DNA of 64,000 nucleotides from Methanosarcina barkeri str. Wiesmoor (GTDB lineage: Archaea; Halobacteriota; Methanosarcinia; Methanosarcinales; Methanosarcinaceae), in assembly GCF_000969985.1 (NCBI RefSeq), contig NZ_CP009526.1, forward strand, positions 930,001-994,000, read 5' to 3'. Of this stretch, positions 36,059 to 45,688 are shown piece after piece. The notes under the pieces were generated by a model, which was not told where the DNA came from, ran no database searches, and saw only the letters and a list, made by a program, of their open reading frames with translations. A program made the position numbers and the translations under genes. Numbering within the stretch: the first letter of the stretch is position 1; every line of letters begins with the position of its first letter.

Positions 36059-37032
36059 GGGGAGATAAGGTAGCTAAGATTCCTTGAAATTAAGGTAAAA
36101 ACGGCTTTGAAGTCTTAAAGTTTTCCCGGAAAATCTCCGGCGGAACCATAGTTTTAAATTGCTTCTTATATTTTTAAACTCACGTTATACGTTAAATGAC
36201 TGTTTTATAAATATGTTAGGTTTATCACGATTTCAAATCGCCTATTAAAGTTTTAAAGCGTTTCTTATGACTTTATAATACATTTTCTATGAATTTTACA
36301 AGTTTCTTTTGTATTAACAGATCTTATGAATTTAACATGTTATATTGATTTTTCTTATTGATTTGGTATTTTTTTTCGGATTTTGTCACGTTATTACTTT
36401 TTAATGTGCCTTCTTATCTGTACTTTCCAAAACATGCATACTGAAGAAATTAATTTGAAGCTTTCTACGCAAACAAAATTTGGGAAAGTATCTGAGGTTA
36501 ATTGCCTGGGAACTATATCTAGAAACAGTTACATTAATTTAAAAAACATTAATTCAAAAAATTAAGCAAGAGCCTCTAAATTCCAGAGCAATACCGAAAC
36601 AGTTTTTAAGAGGGGAATTCTAGTTAAAAGTAATAATATAAACAGTTTGATTTAATTTCAAGACTCTCGTAGAAAGTTTTATCAAGAAAGTTTTATCAAA
36701 AACGAATCTCACTACAGTGTTAGCTTCTGAGGGCAAGCATGGCATAAAATGAATAAAAAATAGAAGATATGAAAATTGCCCTGACTTGGATGATCAGGAG
36801 AACTTTGCTGAGAAAAATAAAACTTCCAATAAAAAGTTATGTTTATATGTATAAACATTTTGGCAGTCCCTCACCCTTCATCCTTGAGAATTAGATGCTA
36901 AAGGAAATAAAAGAGTGAGTATATTAGAGTTATGGATGACATATTTAAACTTGATAAACAATTTAAGTATATCATTTAAATAAGTCCGAAACATTTAAGT
37001 TCGGCAGAGTGCCAACTTATTAAAGGTGATGA
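36059..37032. other. Long AT-rich region upstream of ftsZ
   Basis: At 36095-36112 the sequence GTAAAAACGGCTTTGAAG matches the motif repeated in the cdh leader (17 of 18 bases to 19903-19920). Possible promoter elements are TATGTTTATATGTATAAAC near 36838 and CATATTTAAAC near 36940. A phrase AAGTTTTATCAA is duplicated near 36675-36700. A 60-codon ORF at 36383 lacks a ribosome-binding site and was not accepted. Confidence 0.4.
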
Positions 37033-37203
37033 ATGAAAATCTTTGATAGATTTTGGAAGTTATCGCATAACTCCACTCAGAGTATTGAAAAATATGTGAC
37101 CCCCGATGTAAAGAGTGGGGAGTCAAATGTAGCAATAAGGCATAAATCCAGTCGAGGGGATAGAATTGCAGTCAATAGTACAGGAAGCAATGAAATTCAG
37201 TGA
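37033..37203 (+). CDS. Possible 56-aa small protein overlapping the ftsZ start
   Basis: The ATG at 37033 is preceded by AAAGGTGAT, a strong match to the 16S rRNA tail. The frame is open for 56 codons ([20 protein letters not shown]...), rich in Ser, Asn and Lys, and ends at TGA inside ftsZ, 38 nt past the ftsZ TTG start. I do not recognise it. If translated, it could couple ribosomes to ftsZ expression or be a small divisome partner. Confidence 0.4.
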   Translation: MKIFDRFWKLSHNSTQSIEKYVTPDVKSGESNVAIRHKSSRGDRIAVNSTGSNEIQ

Positions 37204-38344
37204 AAAAGAGAAAGAATTTCGGAAGAATTCTTCCTCTGATGACGACTTTGAAGACTTTGGGCAACCGCGAATCATGATTGTCGGATGCGGGGGTGCAGGA
37301 AATAACACTGTAAACCGTCTCTATAACATGGGAATTGAAGGTGCGGAAACGGTCTGTATTAACACTGATAAGCAGCACCTTGACAACGTAAGGGCTGACA
37401 AGAAGATCCTGGTGGGTAAAACTCTCACGCGGGGGCTGGGAGCAGGCGGTTACCCCGAGACAGGAAAGAAAGCTGCAGAACTTGCAAGGGGCACACTTGA
37501 AGAAGTGTTAAAGGATGTTGACCTGGTTTTCATTACTGCAGGGTTAGGTGGAGGTACCGGAACAGGAGTTGCTCCTGTAGTTGCCGAAGTAGCAAAAGAA
37601 CAGGGAGCAATCGTTGTGGGAATGGTCTCCAGCCCCTTCAGAGTTGAAAGAGCTCGGATTTACAAAGCCGAAGAAGGCCTTGAAGATCTGCGCAGGGCAG
37701 CGGATACCGTAATTGTCCTTGATAATAACAGGCTGCTTAATTACGTGCCAAACCTTCCTATAGATCAGGCTTTTTCCGTAATGGACCAGCTAATTGCCGA
37801 GACTGTAAAGGGAATTACAGAGACCATCACAGTGCCCTCCTTGATAAACCTTGATTACGCCGACATCAGGACTATCATGAGCTGTGGCGGGGTTGCAGTT
37901 ATGCTTGTAGGTGAGTCAAAAAGCCAGGACAAGAGCACTGAAGTGGTGCGGACTGCCCTAAATCACCCCCTGCTTGATGTTGACTACAAGGGCGCAACCG
38001 GAAGCCTTGTCCATGTAACTGGCGGGCCTGACCTGAGTCTTAAGGAAGCAGAGGAGATTGCATCCATGCTTACCTATGAACTCTCTCCAAGTGCAAATGT
38101 TATATGGGGCGCAAGGATCAGGGAGGACTATGAAGGTAAGGTCAGGGTAATGGCCATCATGACAGGTGTGCAGTCTGCACAGATCCTGGGTCCTCAAGCA
38201 GCAGGTGGAATTCTGGAGTCCAGATCCGAAGCTGATCCTATGAAGGAAAGAAGATTTGGAAAAATGACGGCAGAAAGATTAAGGAATTCTACAGGGTCTT
38301 TTAGAAAGAATCATGACGAGTCAATCATTGATTTTATAAATTAA
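37166..38344 (+). CDS. ftsZ: Cell division GTPase FtsZ
   Basis: This tubulin-like GTPase forms the division ring, anchored in archaea by SepF (encoded at 53726). The 392-aa protein has the nucleotide-binding start [17 protein letters not shown] (about 32-48), the tubulin signature [12 protein letters not shown] (about 127-138) and the T7 catalytic loop region [11 protein letters not shown]. It starts at TTG with GAGGGG 6 bases upstream. The N-terminal 30 residues are charged and the C-terminal tail ends [10 protein letters not shown], a likely SepF-binding peptide. A possible 56-aa ORF overlaps its 5' end. A hairpin terminator follows. Confidence 0.96.
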   Translation: MQSIVQEAMKFSEKEKEFRKNSSSDDDFEDFGQPRIMIVGCGGAGNNTVNRLYNMGIEGAETVCINTDKQHLDNVRADKKILVGKTLTRGLGAGGYPETGKKAAELARGTLEEVLKDVDLVFITAGLGGGTGTGVAPVVAEVAKEQGAIVVGMVSSPFRVERARIYKAEEGLEDLRRAADTVIVLDNNRLLNYVPNLPIDQAFSVMDQLIAETVKGITETITVPSLINLDYADIRTIMSCGGVAVMLVGESKSQDKSTEVVRTALNHPLLDVDYKGATGSLVHVTGGPDLSLKEAEEIASMLTYELSPSANVIWGARIREDYEGKVRVMAIMTGVQSAQILGPQAAGGILESRSEADPMKERRFGKMTAERLRNSTGSFRKNHDESIIDFIN

Positions 38345-38357
38345 ATCATACTCAGGT

Positions 38358-38400
38358 AAAAGCCCGGATTATCAAAGCTGAAAAGTTCGGGCTTTTCATT
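38358..38400 (+). terminator. Terminator after ftsZ
   Basis: AAAAGCCCG (38358-38366) pairs perfectly with CGGGCTTTT (38388-38396), with a 21-nt loop. The distal arm itself provides the T-run. It lies 13 bp after the stop codon. Confidence 0.65.
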
Positions 38401-38468
38401 CCCTTATACTTTTTTACCGATACGTTTCAAACAGATACTCTTTTTTATTAGCGCTTCTATCTAAAAAC

Positions 38469-39950
38469 ATGAAAATTTTGATTGCAACAGGGCGGCTTGC
38501 GGAAAATACCGTCAGGAAAGCAATCGGGGAAAAAGCCGATATCCTAGTAGCCGATATTGATATTGCTGCCTTTATCACCCCTCGAAAACTTGTTAAAACG
38601 TTTCAGGAAGCTGGGCTTTCGAAAGTTTATGACCTTATTTTGCTTCCAGGACTTGTAGCAGGAGATTTTTCAAAAGCTTCTGAAGAACTGGGGTGTAAAA
38701 TCCGGCTTGGGCCAAAGCACGCCTATGATCTTGGCTTTGTGCTCTCTTTTGCCGGAAAAATCGAATTTTCCGAAAAAGTTCCGGCCTGCGAACTACTTGC
38801 TGATGTTCGAAAAGAGATGGCTCTTGAGTTAATAAAGAAAAACGAAGAAGAAGCTTCCTCCTCCTTTACACTCAGAGGTGTAAAACTCGGAGGAAAAGCT
38901 CGCATGAAGGTTATGGGAGAAATTGTAGGGGCTTTGGAGATGGATGCTCCAACTCTCCAGGCAAAAATCGAAGCTTTTATCGCCCGGGGGGTAGATATAA
39001 TCGACCTTGGGGCTACCCTTAATACCCTGCCGGAGCAGGCTAAAAGAGCCGTATCCATTGCAAAAACCATTACAGAGACTCCAATCAGCATAGATACCCT
39101 TGATCCTGGACTGATAAAGGAAGGAGTAGAAGCAGGAGCAGACCTTGTCCTGAGTCTCAACAGCTCGAACCTTGAGACTGCAGGTCCGATCGTTGCCAGG
39201 GCAGGAATTGCAGTCGTGATAATCCCGGACGAGGAAAGAAGTCTGGAAAGCCTTATCTGGAATGTTGAAGCTGCCCGCAGGCTTGGAATTGAAAAAATTA
39301 TAGCCGATCCTGTGCTTGATCCCGTGGGTCACAATATAACCGAATCCATTGTACGCTTTCATGAGTTTCACAGGATATACCCTGAGGTTCCCGTGTTCTT
39401 CGGAGTTGGCAATGTCACTGAGCTTATGGATGTGGATACCATAGGAGTCAATGCCACACTCTGTGGAATCGGAGTAGAGGTCGGAGCAAGCATCCTTTTT
39501 ACCCCTGAGTTCAGTGATAAGGCTCAGGGTTCAATTCTGGAATTAAAACGGGCTTCTGAGATGATGTTGCTTTCCGGTATAAGAGAAAGCTCACCAAAAG
39601 ATCTCGGGCTTGATCTCCTCTGCATTAAAGAAAAACGAAGGCGTCCGGATTCTCCTCTCCCTGAAAATGCGATTCAAGCCAGGCTTTCGAAAGGCTGGCG
39701 TGTAGATCCTGCAGGCCCCATCCGCATTCGTACAGTACTGGACAGAATCAGTGGAAACGGCGGATTGATTGTAGCCGAACACGAGAAAGCTTCAGTTGTG
39801 GGAAAAAATGCCAGAGAAGTTATGAACACGTTGCTTGAACTGAAACTCGTCTCCCGCCTGGATCATGCCGCATATCTGGGAAGGGAACTGGAAAAAGCCG
39901 AACTTTCTCTGCAGTTTAACAGAAGTTATGCCCAGGACGATGTGTTCTGA
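38469..39950 (+). CDS. Dihydropteroate synthase-related protein (TIGR00284 type)
   Basis: The 493-aa protein has an N-terminal archaeal-specific domain ([20 protein letters not shown]; about 1-150). A DHPS-like TIM barrel follows, including [15 protein letters not shown] and [40 protein letters not shown] closes the barrel. A C-terminal extension of about 110 residues is basic. It matches the archaeal family once proposed to act in tetrahydromethanopterin synthesis because of its DHPS fold. The precise reaction is not established. The ATG at 38469 lies downstream of the ftsZ terminator, so it is a separate unit, with a lineage-specific gene 35 bp downstream. Confidence 0.85.
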   Translation: MKILIATGRLAENTVRKAIGEKADILVADIDIAAFITPRKLVKTFQEAGLSKVYDLILLPGLVAGDFSKASEELGCKIRLGPKHAYDLGFVLSFAGKIEFSEKVPACELLADVRKEMALELIKKNEEEASSSFTLRGVKLGGKARMKVMGEIVGALEMDAPTLQAKIEAFIARGVDIIDLGATLNTLPEQAKRAVSIAKTITETPISIDTLDPGLIKEGVEAGADLVLSLNSSNLETAGPIVARAGIAVVIIPDEERSLESLIWNVEAARRLGIEKIIADPVLDPVGHNITESIVRFHEFHRIYPEVPVFFGVGNVTELMDVDTIGVNATLCGIGVEVGASILFTPEFSDKAQGSILELKRASEMMLLSGIRESSPKDLGLDLLCIKEKRRRPDSPLPENAIQARLSKGWRVDPAGPIRIRTVLDRISGNGGLIVAEHEKASVVGKNAREVMNTLLELKLVSRLDHAAYLGRELEKAELSLQFNRSYAQDDVF

Positions 39951-39985
39951 GTGCAAAAACACAGACAAAATAAAGAAGTGAAAGA

Positions 39986-40444
39986 ATGAGACTCGAAGAC
40001 GAAGATAAACAGGCAATTTTTGAGATTGTAGCAGCTCGCTATTTCACAACACAGAGCTGGAAATGGGTAAACTTGAGGACGGATACTAACAAAATCCTCA
40101 AAGCTTTTGATGAGCTGAATGAACAATATGCTTCCTACTCTTACGTAAGCAGGGACTGGTATGTGGAAAATATGGGATCTAAGTATATTCACATGTGCAA
40201 CACCTGGGAAGAACTTAAAAACCTTGTTGTGTTCCTGAATACCCATGGAAGTGCTTTTAATTTCCTTGTAAATACAGGAAATCGAAAATCTTTCTGCATC
40301 GTAAGTGATACAAGGGATTTGAGTGAAGCTCAGGCAAATGCAATTAAAGAAGCTCAAAAACTCGGATACAATACGTTTATATTCCTGGCCTCGGTACCGG
40401 ATGAGATCGAGTTCCAGCTACTGCAGGTAAGGGGAGTTAACTGA
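39986..40444 (+). CDS. Unrecognised conserved-looking soluble protein
   Basis: The 152-aa protein has no signal peptide or membrane segment and no family I can name. Features are aromatic residues in AARYFTTQSWKWVNL, a helical centre (TWEELKNLVVFLNTHG) and an alternating beta/alpha end (KSFCIVSDTRDLSEAQANAI). The balanced composition and GC content resemble neighbouring housekeeping genes, so it is probably native rather than acquired. It follows the DHPS-related gene by 35 bp, with GAAGTG upstream of the ATG, and is probably cotranscribed. Confidence 0.75.
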   Translation: MRLEDEDKQAIFEIVAARYFTTQSWKWVNLRTDTNKILKAFDELNEQYASYSYVSRDWYVENMGSKYIHMCNTWEELKNLVVFLNTHGSAFNFLVNTGNRKSFCIVSDTRDLSEAQANAIKEAQKLGYNTFIFLASVPDEIEFQLLQVRGVN

Positions 40445-40979
40445 GATCTCCAGATCTGTTTAACTTTGACCTGTCTTTTTTTTGGTTTGACCGGAAAAAT
40501 ATATGTAGTAGTTTTTATCCTTTTAACTTTCTCATCCCACATTCCGCAGATGTACACACATGTGATATTTATTTGCCTAATTACCCAAAAGGATCAATTA
40601 ATGAATAGGATACTTTTTAATATATTGCCACGTTGGGCCAATCTATGGCATCCATGTGCACAGCTGCGGAAACTGATTCTTATGCTTCCGATTTTTAATT
40701 TTCAAGGTCCAAAACTTGCTTGATTATTCCGAATACTATGTTTGGAGGCGCAAGGTTGAGTTTTGGAAATAGATTTAAAAGTAACATTTTTATTTTTTTC
40801 TCAACATGCCATTTGAAAAGGACACATAGTACAATGGCTTCCTTTAGACATATAATGTCTAACTGATTAAAAAATAATCTAAGTTTCCGATGAACAAAAG
40901 CTATAAATATAACCAAATACTACAACGGTTACCGGTTTCCTATTCATTAAGTAGGGCAAATAAAAACCAAGGTAAAAAG
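40445..40979. other. Intergenic region before the nifH-like pseudogene
   Basis: This AT-rich region has no credible ORF. GCTATAAATATAACC near 40907-40921 is a good TATA-type element placed to transcribe the pseudogene. CGGTTACCGG near 40927 is a short palindrome that recalls GGTA/TACC nitrogen-regulator sites but has the wrong spacing. Confidence 0.35.
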
Positions 40980-41357
40980 ATGAGACAGATGGTAATCTAT
41001 AAAAATGGTAGAATTGGAAAATCTACTACAACGCAAAATCTGACTGCATTCCTTGAAACCATGGGCAATAAAATCTTGCTTGTAGGTTGTGGCCCGAAAG
41101 CAGATTCTACCAGAGTGATACTTGGTGGCCTGAGCCGTAAGACTGTACTTGATACTCTGAAAAGTGAAGGCGATGAAGGATTTCACTTTGAAACTGTCGT
41201 GCAGCCGGGCTTTGGCAACATAGAATGTGTGGAATCTGGAGGGCCAGAACCAGGTGTAGGATGTGCAAATCAAGGAATTATTGCTTCAATCGGGCTGCTC
41301 GAAAACGATCAGTTCAATGACATGGTAAAAAATTCTGTTTTCTTCAGTTCTTTATAG
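40980..41357 (+). pseudogene. Truncated, degenerate nitrogenase-reductase (nifH-like) gene
   Basis: The ATG at 40980 opens [20 protein letters not shown], clearly NifH-like (functional proteins read [14 protein letters not shown]). Two P-loop glycines are replaced (Lys-Asn-Gly-Arg instead of Gly-Lys-Gly-Gly). The switch Asp in VGCDPKADST is Gly. The cluster-ligand segment [14 protein letters not shown] is kept, but GRG after it is NQG. The reading frame stops at residue 125, within the strand that normally reads VFYDVLGDVVCGG, so the second cluster ligand and over half the protein are missing. It retains a TATA-like sequence and ribosome-binding site. It is probably a dead duplicate. Confidence 0.85.
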
Positions 41358-42351
41358 GAACCCGGAAACTTATTACCTTATTTATATGGTATATAAATAT
41401 TTAAAAAATACAATTTACAAATAGAACTGCTTTTTTTTATCAAAAGTTTGTCGATATCTTTATATATATAGGAACTTAACTGAAAAAACGTAGGTAGAAA
41501 CTTAACTGAAAAAACGTAGAACGAACCCGTTAAATGTAGAATACTCAGAGCTTATTTCCCAGCAAACTCCTATTTCCACGGTTCCATTTCTTTAGATTGT
41601 CCCGACAACATGCTATATATTTGCGTCTTGTTTGGATTCTTAGACTAGAACATATAGTATTAGGTGAAAGAGAAGGATTGTTGTAATAATAATTTCAAAA
41701 TTATCGCTAAGACAAAGGGTAAAAATACTTATATAAAAGCAACTGATTACGCTTTTGTCAAAATCAGGCTTTAACAATTCAAAACTCAATTTACTTCAAA
41801 ACTTATTATCCTAGAATTGCAAGCCTGACTAAACGATAGATTCAGGACTCATGGACGTTTACAAGTTAGTTTTAGAGCTAACTTTGCTGATCATGACCAC
41901 ATATCACTACTATAATTCATGTAATGTGCTTAAGCATATTACTTTGAGATTAGGAATACGTCGTGAATTACCTTATACTGCCCTTCCCGTTGGGGTAATT
42001 CCATTATGAGGCGCATCGGTATTAATGCAGATCAAAAATAATAGACTTAAGACCTATTTTGAAAACCTGGTATGAGGTGCATCGGTAGTAATGCAGACAT
42101 ACATACTTTGAATTCGTATTCAAAATGGAATAAAGCCTGAAAGTCTAATTATGTCATCTGCAGAATATAAATACACTTTGAATTTTAAGGTTTGCTGGGG
42201 AAGGGCAATTATATAGGTTCAACGCATTTAAAAGATCTTAACTCCCGCAAAATGCACAAAACCATAAAGATAATTGCTATTAAACTTTCGTTGAAATTAA
42301 CTTTTAACCAATTTATCTGTCAAAAATGTGATGAGAGAAGTGATCGGCTAA
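41358..42351. other. Regulatory region and long leader of a membrane pyrophosphatase
   Basis: AACTTAACTGAAAAAACGTAG is repeated in tandem near 41474-41520. A strong TATA element, CTTATATAAAAG, lies at 41728-41739 and predicts a start near 41763 and a leader of about 590 nt. Inside the leader the 26-base phrase TATGAGGYGCATCGGTAKTA..ATGCAGA appears twice (42005 and 42071). A palindrome, TTTGAATTCGTATTCAAA, lies near 42108. No credible ORF was found. Confidence 0.5.
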
Positions 42352-44841
42352 ATGGAGATTATAACCAGAAGTAAGGTGGTTAAGGCAACGCTACAAAGCC
42401 TTTTTTGCCTGACCATAATGTCGCTAACATCGGCAATAGCAGCTGCCAGTGAGGCGAATCTTAAAATTCCGAATTTAAGCCAGGAGCAAAACAATTTGCT
42501 GCTCTGGGGTATCGTAGTCTGTGTATTAGGTATGCTGTTTGGTCTTTACCAGTTTATGAAGGTGAAAAAAATCAGGGCACATAAATCCATGCTGGATGTG
42601 GCCGACACAATTTACGAGACCTGTAAAACTTATCTTATCCAGCAGGGTAAACTGCTGTGCATATTATTTGTTTTCATCGGCTTATGTATAGCCTTTTACT
42701 TTGGCTTCCTTCAGAAAATGCCTCTGAGCGGAGTACTGCTTATCATGGCCTGGACCATTTTAGGGATACTGGGTTCTTACACGGTTGCCTGGTACGGAAT
42801 TCGTATGAATACCCTGGCTAACAGCAGAACCGCATTCGTTTCCTTGGAGAAAAAACCCCTTAAACTATTAAACATCGCTCTCGATGCTGGGATGAGCATA
42901 GGCGTGCTTCTGGTCTGCGTTGAGCTAATAATGATGTTAATTATACTGCTGTTTGTTCCAAGGGAATTGGCTGGAGCAAGTTTTATAGGTTTTGCAATCG
43001 GAGAGTCTCTGGGGGCCAGCGCCTTACGTATTGCAGGCGGGATATTCACCAAGATCGCCGATATCGGTTCCGACCTGATGAAAATCGTTTTTGGAATAAA
43101 GGAAGACGATCCGCGTAATCCCGGTGTTATTGCCGACTGTACTGGAGATAATGCAGGTGATAGTGTAGGGCCAACCGCCGATGGATTCGAAACTTATGGT
43201 GTAACCGGAGTTGCCCTTGTTTCCTTCATAGTTCTGGCTGTACAGCCTGACCTGACCGGCATCCTGCTTACCTGGATCTTTGTCATGCGTATACTCATGA
43301 TTATTACTTCTGTAGCCTCTTTTTACATCAATAAGGCAATTAGCCAGGCAAGACTCAGTGGCAAAGACGATTTTGATTTTGAACAACCTCTGACCAGTCT
43401 AATATGGATTACCTCTATTTTTTCTATAATTGGAACCTTTGCCGTAAGCTATTACCTCTTGGGACCTAAATCCGGAGTGCCTGTTGAGTTGGAACATCTC
43501 TGGCTTGTACTCTCAATAATAATAAGCTGTGGTACTCTGGGAGCGGCTTTAATTCCCGAATTTACTAAAGTCTTTACCAGCCCAAATTCCAAGCACGTAG
43601 CCGAAGTTGTCAAAGCTTCCCGAGAAGGTGGCCCGTCTCTTAACATTCTTTCCGGACTGGTTGCAGGTAACTTCAGTTCATTCTGGATAGGTATGGTTTT
43701 CTTCTTGCTAATGTTCGTTGCCTACTATGCCAGTGGATACGGCTTGAGCGAGATAATGATTTATCCCTCCATATTCTCATTCGGACTGGTGGCTTTCGGG
43801 ATGCTGGGCATGGGCCCTGTTACTATAGCAGTTGACAGTTATGGACCGGTAACAGACAACGCTCAATCCATTTACGAGCTGTCTCTTATAGAAACCATTC
43901 CCAAAATAAAGGAACAGATCCAGAAAGAGTTCAACTTCAAGCCTGATTTCGATAAGGCCAAACACTATCTGGAAGCCAACGATGGAGCAGGAAATACCTT
44001 TAAGGCTACAGCCAAACCGGTCTTAATAGGCACAGCCGTGGTTGGTGCCACAACAATGATCTTCTCTTTGATCCTTGTTATTAAAGACGTGCTAGGGGTA
44101 CAACCTGAAGAAATCCTGACTCTGCTTAATCCATATACTATCTTCGGATTATTAGCAGGCGGCTGTGTGATTTACTGGTTTACCGGGGCATCAATTCAGT
44201 CCGTAACTACCGGAGCCTACCGGGCAGTTGAATATATCAAGAGAAATATTCAGCTTGATGAAAACGCCAGCCAGAAGGCATCCACGGAGAAATCAAAAGA
44301 AGTGGTAAAGATCTGCACCCAGTATGCACAGCAGGGTATGTTCAATATTTTTATTGCCATATTCTCATTTACTCTAGCATTTTCCTGTCTATCGGCTCCA
44401 ATAAGTAGGAATGACTCAGTGTCATTGTTTGTCTCTTATCTGATTTCTATTGCGGTATTCGGACTGTTCCAGGCCGTGTTTATGGCAAATGCCGGTGGGT
44501 GCTGGGACAATTCTAAGAAAGTCGTGGAAGTAGACCTTCAAGAGAAAGGCACCGATTTACATGAAGCTACTGTGGTGGGCGATACTGTTGGCGATCCTTT
44601 TAAAGATACTTCTTCAGTTGCCCTCAATCCAATCATCAAGTTCACCACGCTGTTTGGTCTGTTAGCTATGGAGATCGCTATTTCCGAGTCTTTCCGAAAC
44701 ATAGCTCCTTATGTAGGTGGTGTATTCCTTTTGGTTGCGTTATTCTTCGTCTGGCGCTCATTTTACGGAATGAGAATCCCTCTAAGGAATGAGAATCCTA
44801 ATATGGAGAAGATGAAGGAACCTGTTGCTGATCAAGAGTAA
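42352..44841 (+). CDS. Divergent membrane-bound pyrophosphatase
   Basis: The 829-aa polytopic protein hydrolyses PPi coupled to H+ or Na+ export. Active-site motifs are present in order: EDDPRNPGVIADCTGDNAGD (about 250-269), AVDSYGPVTDNAQ (about 493-505), and NAGGCWDNSKK with [11 protein letters not shown] near the C-terminus. Lys551 in GNTFKA occupies the position where Lys rather than Ala generally marks K+-independent enzymes. It is much longer and more divergent than the second copy 847 bp downstream, with an N-terminal extension and a charged C-terminal tail. Methanosarcina mazei is known to have two such genes (mvp1 and mvp2); this corresponds to the atypical one. GTGAT lies 7 bases before the ATG. 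Confidence 0.88.
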   Translation: MEIITRSKVVKATLQSLFCLTIMSLTSAIAAASEANLKIPNLSQEQNNLLLWGIVVCVLGMLFGLYQFMKVKKIRAHKSMLDVADTIYETCKTYLIQQGKLLCILFVFIGLCIAFYFGFLQKMPLSGVLLIMAWTILGILGSYTVAWYGIRMNTLANSRTAFVSLEKKPLKLLNIALDAGMSIGVLLVCVELIMMLIILLFVPRELAGASFIGFAIGESLGASALRIAGGIFTKIADIGSDLMKIVFGIKEDDPRNPGVIADCTGDNAGDSVGPTADGFETYGVTGVALVSFIVLAVQPDLTGILLTWIFVMRILMIITSVASFYINKAISQARLSGKDDFDFEQPLTSLIWITSIFSIIGTFAVSYYLLGPKSGVPVELEHLWLVLSIIISCGTLGAALIPEFTKVFTSPNSKHVAEVVKASREGGPSLNILSGLVAGNFSSFWIGMVFFLLMFVAYYASGYGLSEIMIYPSIFSFGLVAFGMLGMGPVTIAVDSYGPVTDNAQSIYELSLIETIPKIKEQIQKEFNFKPDFDKAKHYLEANDGAGNTFKATAKPVLIGTAVVGATTMIFSLILVIKDVLGVQPEEILTLLNPYTIFGLLAGGCVIYWFTGASIQSVTTGAYRAVEYIKRNIQLDENASQKASTEKSKEVVKICTQYAQQGMFNIFIAIFSFTLAFSCLSAPISRNDSVSLFVSYLISIAVFGLFQAVFMANAGGCWDNSKKVVEVDLQEKGTDLHEATVVGDTVGDPFKDTSSVALNPIIKFTTLFGLLAMEIAISESFRNIAPYVGGVFLLVALFFVWRSFYGMRIPLRNENPNMEKMKEPVADQE

Positions 44842-45688
44842 TAAAGAAATCAATTGCTGATCAATAGTAACGAGAAAGGAACCAAGCCTTGCAGCACCGG
44901 ATGTTGTGAGGCTTCCTCTACATAAACATATCACGAAAGAGTAAAATATTAATTTTTAATTTTTTATACTTTTTTGGCAAAGACAACGATTTCAACTCAT
45001 TAATTCTATGTTTAGGGAAACCAAAACTCTTTAACAGTGGTATTTAACTAATGACTAAAGAGAGGTTTGCATGAGTTCCATCGAAAAATACTAATCCTTG
45101 AGATATCTGTTAATTTTTATGATGTAACTTCATTCTTGTTGTGGATCTCATCTCAGAACTTGATTAACTTCAATATCACTGTTAACGTTACAACTTCAGG
45201 GTATGATATTTTTTGATTTCATATCTTGGAAAACTTTCTGCATGATTCCGTTTAAAAACCTTATTCTATCTAGCTAAAGAACCTTTCTGTTGCATCTTCT
45301 TTTTGGATTCCTCCCAATATACCTTTTTGTTAGATCTTTTTCTCTTCTTTTTCTTTCTATCTCTGTAGAGATAAGGTTCTGTGGATTCTAGAGTATTATC
45401 TGTCATAGGAGGGTATAATTTCCAAATTTATAATTTCAATATAATATTATTTTGGGGTTAATTCAAAAAATAAATTCCTTTGCTTTCGTTGAAATGAAGC
45501 CTTGAAATTCAGAATAGTATTTCAGAGCAACATCATACTGTTACTGAAAATATTATAAAACTAAATAAATATATATGCTATACTGGAGATAACGAGAGGA
45601 AACTCAAAACTACAGGACAGGAGTCGTTTGAAGGAATGGGAGAAAATAGAAACCTGAGTGGGTACCGAAACCAGAGGATAGGAAATTT
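44842..45688. other. Region between the two pyrophosphatase genes
   Basis: This is 847 bp with no clear gene. On the minus strand a 46-codon Lys/Arg-rich ORF (45266-45406) and further open stretches reading VFFDGTHANLSLVIS and FGFPKHRINELKSLSLPKKY (about 44930-45110) look like the broken remains of a protein gene, perhaps a transposase. AAATATATAT at 45567-45576 is a TATA candidate for the second pyrophosphatase, with a leader of about 90 nt. Confidence 0.35.
45266..45406 (-). pseudogene. Lys/Arg-rich ORF, probably a gene remnant
   Basis: The 46-codon frame begins MTDNTLESTEPYLYRDRKKK and continues with a strongly basic stretch containing KVYWEESKKKMQQKG. It has no ribosome-binding site (the upstream sequence is C-rich). 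Similar coding-like fragments continue downstream on the same strand in other frames. A decayed DNA-binding or transposase gene is the simplest reading, but it could be chance. Confidence 0.25.

Noticed and set aside
36383-36565. 60-codon ORF upstream of ftsZ
   Set aside because: It has no ribosome-binding site, an odd composition (runs of Asn and Lys from AT-rich DNA) and no recognisable feature; chance ORF.
40927-40937. NrpR-type nitrogen operator before the nifH-like pseudogene
   Set aside because: GGTTACC is a palindrome but lacks the six-base spacing expected between GGTA and TACC.
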